Part shown: one piece after another, positions 57,937-64,000 of the stretch
Layout of the letters: every line of letters begins with the position of its first letter
Numbering within the stretch: position 1 is the first letter of the stretch
NCBI GenBank assembly: GCA_041736705.1
Contig: JBGSTC010000004.1
Span: 1 to 64,000 of the forward strand
From: GWE2-51-13 sp041736705
GTDB taxonomy: Bacteria > Bacillota_I > Bacilli_A > Erysipelotrichales > Erysipelotrichaceae
DNA length: 64,000 nt
Direction: 5' to 3'
The notes under the pieces: generated by a model
What the model saw: the letters and a program-made list of their open reading frames with translations, nothing else
What the model was told of the DNA's origin: nothing
Database searches by the model: none
Made by a program: the position numbers and the translations under genes

Positions 57937-59460
57937 CTACTTTTTCAATCTCAGAATATTGGTAATTATTCTGTTTCTCTCGATTTTACTAGACAATAAA
58001 AGCATGTAAACGAAAACACCAATAACAGTTAATAACATCGAAGTAGATAGTAAGCCACCCCAAGTTGAAGGGTGTATGAAATTTGTAATAATTTCGAATA
58101 GCAGTGTGAGTAAAACACAAGATAGTATGTGCCTGAATATTAGTGGATATAGTGTATACCAGTTATAGTTTAACGTTACGGCGCAATAAATCGGATTGAA
58201 CATAAAACTTAATAGAAATGAAAGTACTGTTGTTGTCCATACAATAGCATATACACCAATACTCGTATAATCAATTAACAAGATCATGGCAATGACATTT
58301 ATAACGCCGGCACAAATTGTTAAAATGCTTGGGATTTTTTTCTTTGTAGTTAATGTATTTACATAATAGGCCGGGTAAATGACACCATCAACAACACTAC
58401 TCAATATCGTAATAATTGTTAGAATGTAAAGTAATCTATAGTCTTGGTTTGGTAACCATAGACGAAAATATAACTCTCCCAGAGCAAAAAAACCGGCAAA
58501 GGTGATTGCAGTAAAGAATCCACTTACTTTCATCGAAAACTGAAGTTCATTCAAGAAGGCGTGCTTATCTTCAGAAGCATATGTTTTAAGCATCCGTGGT
58601 TGAAATGCTTGAGATATGGTCGAATATAAGATCACGAACAACATACCTGTAGACTTTACTATTGATATCTGTCCCATCGCAAGAGCAGAAAGCATGATGT
58701 TACTTACCCATAGGTCAAGTCCTGAATTTAAAACCGTTCCCAGTGAATTTACTGATTGCCATACGCCTGTTTGTACCAAGTCCTTTACCTTTGAAATTGA
58801 CACGTACTGATGTGAGAAAACTAGTTCAGGAGTCAGTTTCTTGGTCACAATAATGTTCCCAACAAAAGACGCTATTGAAGCAAATAGCAAACCAATACCG
58901 ACATACCAAAGTTCTGTCTTGAATAGGCTAAACAACAGAAAGAGAGTAATGGCTTCAATGAAAAGTGCGAGTATTCTGATTATGCCAAGAACAGTCAATT
59001 TATTCTGAATGTAACAAGCAGAAGTAAATGGGATCGTAATCGTAGAGATACAAAAACTTATGAACACTAGTAAAAAAAGCACTTTTACTGTACCGGTCAA
59101 ATTCGGAGGTATATTCAAAATTTTCTCAAAATACATGATTAAAATTACAGAACTAATCAATATAATTACTGAAACTATCGAAACTGCTAATATTGATGAA
59201 GAAAAATAGGCTCTTGATCCTTCGAAATTTCTTTTGTGATATTCTATTGAAACGAACCTTACGACAAATGTGGTAAAAGCAATTGTAATAATTGATGCAT
59301 AGCCTACGGCAGTCTTTGCAAGAGTTATAAATCCATAAGCTTCAGTACCAACATTATCAGTTATAAATGGTGTCAAAAAAAAGTTAACTAAAACACTTAA
59401 CACTACCGCTAATCCTGAAACGAAAATTGTCATCGCTAATTTCATGTTTGATTTTCTCAT
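57937..59460 (-). CDS. Wzx-type polysaccharide flippase
   Basis: This is a 507-residue MOP-superfamily exporter with about 12-14 transmembrane helices. The N-terminal helix pair with NFFLTPFITDNVGTEAYGFI is typical of Wzx/RfbX. It moves undecaprenyl-linked repeat units to the outer face for Wzy. The ATG directly follows the acetyltransferase stop (TAAATG), with AAGGA upstream inside that gene. Confidence 0.92.
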   Translation of the reverse strand: MRKSNMKLAMTIFVSGLAVVLSVLVNFFLTPFITDNVGTEAYGFITLAKTAVGYASIITIAFTTFVVRFVSIEYHKRNFEGSRAYFSSSILAVSIVSVIILISSVILIMYFEKILNIPPNLTGTVKVLFLLVFISFCISTITIPFTSACYIQNKLTVLGIIRILALFIEAITLFLLFSLFKTELWYVGIGLLFASIASFVGNIIVTKKLTPELVFSHQYVSISKVKDLVQTGVWQSVNSLGTVLNSGLDLWVSNIMLSALAMGQISIVKSTGMLFVILYSTISQAFQPRMLKTYASEDKHAFLNELQFSMKVSGFFTAITFAGFFALGELYFRLWLPNQDYRLLYILTIITILSSVVDGVIYPAYYVNTLTTKKKIPSILTICAGVINVIAMILLIDYTSIGVYAIVWTTTVLSFLLSFMFNPIYCAVTLNYNWYTLYPLIFRHILSCVLLTLLFEIITNFIHPSTWGGLLSTSMLLTVIGVFVYMLLLSSKIERNRIITNILRLKK

Positions 59461-60213
59461 TTAGTAATCCTTTGAAACTTCAACATCATCTTGATAGCAG
59501 TAACTTAAGAATTCTTCATAACTTCGAAATATCTTCTTTGTAGCCACATAACTCTCCATTGCATAATCATAGTTTCGATTCTCTTGCATTTTTTTCTTAA
59601 AATCTACATTCATCAAGTGGCACCCATCCTTAGTAAACTCATTTTCAAATAGCCAGAAAAATTCACTAAAGACATTCTCGGGCGGATAAAGACCATGAAT
59701 CTTCCTCCATTGAATAGCAAGTAATTTCGCTTCTTGCAGTTGACATTCCTTTCTCTTTTCATAGTATGTATCGATGTCCATTACTACTTTTGAAGGATTC
59801 CCTGCTACCACGCAATTATTGGGAATATCTTTTGTAACGACAGATCCCGCAGCTACTATTACGTTGTCACCAATACTTACTCCTTTTAAAATTATGGATC
59901 CCATTCCAATAAAAACATTATTCCCTATCTTAACCTTACCCGCAGAGCCTAATATATTGCCATACTTGATATTTAGAACACTCCATTCATATCCATGAGT
60001 AAGAATAGTACAGTTTCTTGTAATCTTGACATTATCTCCTATTTCTACCAACTCCGGCCGAGTAGTATCAATATGCACTGTTGGACTGTGGAATATTTTG
60101 CAGTTATCCCCTATTTTGACGCCAGTTTGTCGAAGTAACTTAATGTAACTTTCTGAACTGTGCTTTCTACCATATCTAGCGAACATGATCAGGTCGCGAA
60201 TTCCATTTAACAT
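59461..60213 (-). CDS. Left-handed beta-helix O-acetyltransferase
   Basis: This is a 250-residue hexapeptide-repeat transferase. Residues ~30-155 form the beta-helix (VEIGDNVKITRNCTILTHGY, VKIGNNVFIGMGSIILKGV, VIVAAGSVVTKDIPNNCVVAG). The following ~95 residues (IQWRKIHGLYPP, EFFWLFENEF) are a helical extension unusual for small CatB/LacA-like enzymes. It likely O-acetylates a glycan residue. The ATG at 60211-60213 with AGGAGA 8 nt upstream is chosen. It overlaps the wzy end by 38 nt. Confidence 0.85.
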   Translation of the reverse strand: MLNGIRDLIMFARYGRKHSSESYIKLLRQTGVKIGDNCKIFHSPTVHIDTTRPELVEIGDNVKITRNCTILTHGYEWSVLNIKYGNILGSAGKVKIGNNVFIGMGSIILKGVSIGDNVIVAAGSVVTKDIPNNCVVAGNPSKVVMDIDTYYEKRKECQLQEAKLLAIQWRKIHGLYPPENVFSEFFWLFENEFTKDGCHLMNVDFKKKMQENRNYDYAMESYVATKKIFRSYEEFLSYCYQDDVEVSKDY

Positions 60214-61417
60214 ATATAAGTCTCCTTTCATGTTTCAATAGCAGATTTGGAACATTGAAAATTATCGTCAACGTCATCCAAAATAAGGCGGAGTCCAATA
60301 CTGACTCGAAACTCATATGAATCAATAAACCAAAAACAAACCACTCACAAAAAAGTCTATACTTTAGATACTCATTAATGAGTGACTTTAAGTTGCTAGC
60401 AATGTTTTTGATTAAAATATAGAACATAGCAAGAAGAGTGAATCCTCCATTTAGAAGTATTTGTAGTAAAGTATTATGAGCATTAGTAAAAGAATAGGCA
60501 CCTAACATTACTCTCCACGATTCTTCACTTAATGAACCATATCCGAGAAAAGGCTTCTGAATGACTAGAATAATCGACTGTTGCCAGGCAAAAACTCTAC
60601 CAGTAAAAGTTGCATCTTTACCAAAAGCCTTAGCAATAAAACTAAAAAGATCAAGTTGAGTAAAAGTTAAGAGCAAAATCGTCAACAAAAAGTATACAAT
60701 CAGATACTTATCGAGATCCATAAATCTTCTAAGTTTCTCTAAAAGTTTACTAGAGAAAATAAAAATTGAAATAAGTCCAATGACGAAAATTGTTGTTGAA
60801 CTTTGGGAAATAAATGCAGTTAGTAACGTCGCAAAAATAACAACATAATTGAATATGTTACTTTCTTTTCTTGTCCTATTTTGAATTATGCGAATTTGCG
60901 CAAGAACGTTTGTAGGCATTAACCAAAAAAACATTGAGTTCTTATTCCCAAAAAGCCACCAAGCGACCCGATATTGATACCATTCATTTACAAATCTTTC
61001 AACCTGTAATACTCCTTTGGGCATCAGAATTAATGTTCCTAGATTAAGAAGAACTAGAATGAACAAAGCGTTTATGAAAATAGAGATCATTCTCTGTTTG
61101 TACTTGAGTATCATTATTTCTATAAGCAAACATGATATAAAAAGTTTCGCATACAGTATAATTGTGGGTAGAACTTCCCCCCCGTTTATAATTGTTGAGA
61201 GGATTATTAAAATAAAGAAAATTAGTGTGTTCCTTAACCAAATACTAGTTCGAAACTTTATTTTAGCCCAAAAAGTCAAAGTAGCGAAGAGAACAATATT
61301 TAATGCAAGCGAAAAGAACATGTCTATTGTGTGATACTTTGTCACTATCATTGGCTTGAAAAGGAGAAGAACTAAAAGAAATGGCAAAACATATGTCATT
61401 TTGACTCTAGTATTCAT
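60176..61417 (-). CDS. O-antigen/capsule polymerase (Wzy-like)
   Basis: This is a 413-residue protein with about ten transmembrane helices and a large outer loop. The Wzy/ligase pattern FTGRVFAWQQSI...PFLGYGSL followed by NAHNTLLQILLNGG is clear. It polymerises repeat units delivered by Wzx, working in a Wzx/Wzy-type pathway. Its C-terminus overlaps the acetyltransferase gene by 38 nt. GGGGGATGG precedes the ATG. Confidence 0.9.
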   Translation of the reverse strand: MNTRVKMTYVLPFLLVLLLFKPMIVTKYHTIDMFFSLALNIVLFATLTFWAKIKFRTSIWLRNTLIFFILIILSTIINGGEVLPTIILYAKLFISCLLIEIMILKYKQRMISIFINALFILVLLNLGTLILMPKGVLQVERFVNEWYQYRVAWWLFGNKNSMFFWLMPTNVLAQIRIIQNRTRKESNIFNYVVIFATLLTAFISQSSTTIFVIGLISIFIFSSKLLEKLRRFMDLDKYLIVYFLLTILLLTFTQLDLFSFIAKAFGKDATFTGRVFAWQQSIILVIQKPFLGYGSLSEESWRVMLGAYSFTNAHNTLLQILLNGGFTLLAMFYILIKNIASNLKSLINEYLKYRLFCEWFVFGLLIHMSFESVLDSALFWMTLTIIFNVPNLLLKHERRLIYVKWNSRPDHVR

Positions 61418-61430
61418 TTATACCATCCCC

Positions 61431-62591
61431 CTAGTTTCCTAGTAAGTTAATATAGAGATTAATATCATCTTGATTTCCATACTCTTTTGACAGTAAATAC
61501 CTTGAGTATGACTCATGAGTGTCTGATTTTAGCATCTGTAAAATTCCATTTGCGATTTCATTTGGATCCAACCCAACAATTATTCCTTCGTGTTCATTAA
61601 GTTGATCCTTTATCGTTGGATATTTTGTAGCAACTATTGGCTTTCCTAGAATTTTCGCTTCATCGATGACTACTGATTTGCCTTCATATCTCGATGATTG
61701 TACAAGAATAGAACAATTTGATATATATGGGTATGGGTTACTTTTCGAACCCAAGAAAATGAAATTATCATGTAATCCTAAAGTATTCACTTGTTCCTGT
61801 AACTCTACTCTTAACTTACCTGTACCGATAATAAACCATTTAAAATTATGTGAACTTTGTTTTAGAATGTATGCCGCTTTTATTGCCAAATCAAAACCTT
61901 TTTGCTCACATAATCTGCCAATTGATAAAATATTAGTCGTAAATCTATTATATTCAACTGGGAAAAATTCATTAGCGCGCTTCTTAATCACTATCGATGA
62001 TGATATATTTGGTAATAGCTTAATCTTGTCTTTGAACTCAGGAAATTCTTCTGTCAAAACATCAACACAAGTTTGTGAAATGGAGATTATTGAACTCATG
62101 TTTCTCAAGTGATCGTAATCATGTTTTTTCGAGTACTTTTCTGACTTATAATCATTATGAATAAACACGACTTTCTTGTCCGCAACTACTTTCTCATCAA
62201 TATAATACATAATTTCACCTGATGTATATGCTATTGCTATATCATATACTTTACTAACTATTTCGAGTCTCTTTGAATAAAAATGATGCCATCTAAAGCC
62301 TTTCTGAGAATGAACTCCTTTCTCGAGTACTCTTGAAACAATTGTAGCAACTAATTTTATGATAATTCGCCACCCAGCATCATGAGAATTTCCATAGAGT
62401 ATTTTTATGTCTTGTGATGTTGTAACTCTATTTATATGCTTAGGAACTTGTTCCAGAAACATCCCTTCCTCCTTAAAAAGTAGTAAATCAATATTGTATT
62501 TTTTGGGGGGAATTTCATTAAGGAAGTTTACTAGACTTTTCTCAGCCCCTCCATTATATAGACTGTTCATGACAATAAGTATGTTCTTCAT
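61431..62591 (-). CDS. Family 4 glycosyltransferase
   Basis: This is a 386-residue GT-B transferase. The N-terminal acceptor domain shows MNSLYNGGAEKSLVNFLNE. The C-terminal domain shows ILSIGRLCEQKGFDLAIKA and the nucleotide-sugar region SSRYEGKSVVIDEAKILGKP with the E-x7-E pair. It adds a sugar in the repeat unit. AGAGAGGA lies before the ATG. It starts about 75 nt downstream of the radical SAM gene. Confidence 0.92.
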   Translation of the reverse strand: MKNILIVMNSLYNGGAEKSLVNFLNEIPPKKYNIDLLLFKEEGMFLEQVPKHINRVTTSQDIKILYGNSHDAGWRIIIKLVATIVSRVLEKGVHSQKGFRWHHFYSKRLEIVSKVYDIAIAYTSGEIMYYIDEKVVADKKVVFIHNDYKSEKYSKKHDYDHLRNMSSIISISQTCVDVLTEEFPEFKDKIKLLPNISSSIVIKKRANEFFPVEYNRFTTNILSIGRLCEQKGFDLAIKAAYILKQSSHNFKWFIIGTGKLRVELQEQVNTLGLHDNFIFLGSKSNPYPYISNCSILVQSSRYEGKSVVIDEAKILGKPIVATKYPTIKDQLNEHEGIIVGLDPNEIANGILQMLKSDTHESYSRYLLSKEYGNQDDINLYINLLGN

Positions 62592-62666
62592 AGTGCATCC
62601 TCTCTAATGAATGGCTTAGACTACATTTAATCACTCACAACTGAAGAAATTATAGTAACTTAAGTA

Positions 62667-63740
62667 TTAGCTCCTATTTAATTCGCATGTTGATTTCTTG
62701 TCTAGATCAATTTCAGTTGTTTTTCCATTAATTAAGTCAAGAACTATTCTATTTTCAGAGATACAATACTTCTTTTTCTTCATAATACTTAGAATTTTGT
62801 GCTTAATAATCCATACTATTGGAATCCATATTTGTTTGTGCATAGCTGGAGATACAGATCCTATCATCCAGCAGTTTCGATCGCAATGTCGCACTTTTAA
62901 TCTAACATTCTCAGCTTGTTCAGAGTTCCATATTTCTTCCCAACTATTCTTTACGAGATTTCCCATTACTTCCTTATTTTTCGTTCCATTACATGGCATA
63001 ATATCACTATATGGATCGATGAAGAATGTATCGAAAGCCATATTGCATGGGAGTAATCTCTTTTGGCTAAAGATGTAATTTATGAGACCGTGGTTAAAGT
63101 ATGCTCTAAACCATTTTTTTGGTGAATTTGATTTGAGGAGTTCATTGATTAAGTCTTCGAACTTCTGCGATACCATCAACCGGTCATGAATAATGTTGTT
63201 TGATTCAACAAAATAAAACGAGTTGTGCAGTGATGCTGTTGCAAACTCGACATTCATCTCATTGGAAAGCTTGTAGAGTGCTACAAGATCTTTTGCGTTT
63301 TTATCTTGAACCGTCATTCCAAATCCGATGTCTTTCAAACCCATCTTCACTAATTTTTCGAGTGTAGAATATCCTCTATTGAATCCATCCGGTAATCCTC
63401 GAATCTCGTTGTTTGTTTCTTCTAACCCTTCAATCGAAATACGAATACCTATCTCGGGAAATTCTTTACATAAATCAATGATTCTGTCTGTATAAAATCC
63501 GTTAGTTGAAATTACAATTCTATCCGATTTTTTATACAGTTCTCTGACTATCTCTTTAAGATCAGTCCGCGTAAATGGTTCGCCTCCAGTTATATTCGTA
63601 AAATACATCTGGGGTAATTTCCGAATTGTTTCAATTGTAATCTCTTCTTCTGGTAACGATGGTTCCTTGTATCGATTGCACATGTTACACTTCGCATTAC
63701 ATCTATAAGTTACAATGACTGTTCCATTAAGTTTCTTCAT
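62667..63740 (-). CDS. Radical SAM/SPASM-type protein
   Basis: This is a 357-residue protein. The SAM-binding cluster motif CNAKCNMC is near residue 16 and NITGGEPF follows. A C-terminal SPASM-like region has Cys residues in LLPCNMAF, IMPCNGTKN and HCDRNCWM, so a second Fe-S cluster is likely. Such proteins in glycan clusters may modify sugars or a small peptide; no precursor peptide gene is evident here. The ATG at 63738-63740 is preferred; a GTG three codons upstream overlaps the GGTGG ribosome site. Confidence 0.85.
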   Translation of the reverse strand: MKKLNGTVIVTYRCNAKCNMCNRYKEPSLPEEEITIETIRKLPQMYFTNITGGEPFTRTDLKEIVRELYKKSDRIVISTNGFYTDRIIDLCKEFPEIGIRISIEGLEETNNEIRGLPDGFNRGYSTLEKLVKMGLKDIGFGMTVQDKNAKDLVALYKLSNEMNVEFATASLHNSFYFVESNNIIHDRLMVSQKFEDLINELLKSNSPKKWFRAYFNHGLINYIFSQKRLLPCNMAFDTFFIDPYSDIMPCNGTKNKEVMGNLVKNSWEEIWNSEQAENVRLKVRHCDRNCWMIGSVSPAMHKQIWIPIVWIIKHKILSIMKKKKYCISENRIVLDLINGKTTEIDLDKKSTCELNRS

Positions 63741-63760
63741 GATATCCACCTTTCCTTAAC

Positions 63761-64000
63761 TCACTTATCAAACCTGTTTTTAACAATCTTTGCCGGCACG
63801 CCTGCAGCAATGGAGTTACTAGGTATCGATTTATTTACTACTGAACCAGCGGCAATGATACATCTGTCTCCAATCTTAACGCCATCTAGAATAATTGAGT
63901 TTGCACCGATCCAGCAGTCTTCACCGATTTCAATTCCGACTTTTGTCACTCCTTGAAGATATATTGGTGTTTGAAGATCATCGAATTTATGATTCTCCGA
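63761..64000 (-). CDS. Hexapeptide acetyltransferase, 5' end outside the window
   Basis: The 80 visible codons are the C-terminal part of a beta-helix acetyltransferase (CWIGANSIILDGVKIGDRC, IIAAGSVVNKSIPSNSIAAG, VPAKIVK), as in maltose/galactoside O-acetyltransferases. The frame stays open through the right edge (the GTG at 63947-63949 is internal and the residues before it, TPIYLQG, match the family), so the real start lies beyond 64000. It precedes the radical SAM gene in the cluster. Confidence 0.85.
   Translation of the reverse strand, partial: SENHKFDDLQTPIYLQGVTKVGIEIGEDCWIGANSIILDGVKIGDRCIIAAGSVVNKSIPSNSIAAGVPAKIVKNRFDK

Noticed and set aside
1..64000. CRISPR arrays, tRNA/rRNA genes, insertion sequences, phage genes
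   Set aside because: No regularly spaced short repeats, no tRNA-like or rRNA sequence in the short intergenic gaps, and no transposase or integrase motifs were seen.

Overview
The window looks like the chromosome of a Bacillota (Firmicutes) bacterium of the Bacilli or a Mollicutes-/Erysipelotrichia-like relative. The evidence is the cysS-mrnC-rlmB-sigH gene order, TTGACA/TATAAT promoters, strong AGGAGG ribosome binding sites, a SAM-I riboswitch, CsoR copper control and a type VII secretion system (T7SS). TGA is used as stop. Nearly everything is on the minus strand. Species cannot be set from the sequence alone.

Region 1 (1-27500) is GC-rich core. In order it holds: sigma factor H, rlmB, mrnC and cysS; an aldo/keto reductase with ferredoxin domain coupled to a MupG-type muramidase; a PAS-GGDEF-EAL protein; a copper operon (copZ-copA-csoR-TauE-like) with its operator inside the promoter; GAPDH; a DUF2156/GNAT pair; a group headed by a SAM riboswitch (unknown 118-aa protein, acyltransferase, M29 aminopeptidase); a TM2/DUF2628 pair behind a possible leader-peptide attenuator; an osmolyte ABC transporter; a self-regulated HTH/membrane pair; a DUF3048 lipoprotein; and glutamate dehydrogenase.

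Region 2 (27600-45100) is one long co-directional T7SS island with visibly lower GC. It encodes an FHA-domain EssC ATPase, YukD, two WXG100 proteins, DUF4176, small helical partners, a lipase-type effector with its catalytic domain first, and a Gly/Ala-rich effector candidate. Upstream in the same run lie two PASTA Ser/Thr kinases, a kinase-less PASTA paralogue and a PP2C phosphatase. EssC keeps the FHA phosphothreonine-binding residues, and both kinases carry two copies of a K/N-T-x-G-L/I motif next to the membrane. The cluster therefore reads as a phospho-threonine-controlled T7SS, comparable in logic to PpkA-PppA-Fha control of type VI secretion. No EssA, EssB or EsaA gene is present in the island.

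Region 3 (45100-54400) returns to higher GC: an orphan gene, an NTF2-like lipoprotein, a fused LicD-cytidylyltransferase for phospho-alditol or phosphocholine decoration, and a 1931-residue surface protein with about 17 FN3 modules, twelve of them in three tandem 362-residue blocks.

Region 4 (54500-64000) is an AT-rich capsule/exopolysaccharide cluster: pyruvyl transferase, GT2, F420-type reductase-like protein, Wzx flippase, acetyltransferases, Wzy polymerase, GT4 and a radical SAM/SPASM protein. It runs off the right edge. Its composition suggests it was acquired separately from the core.
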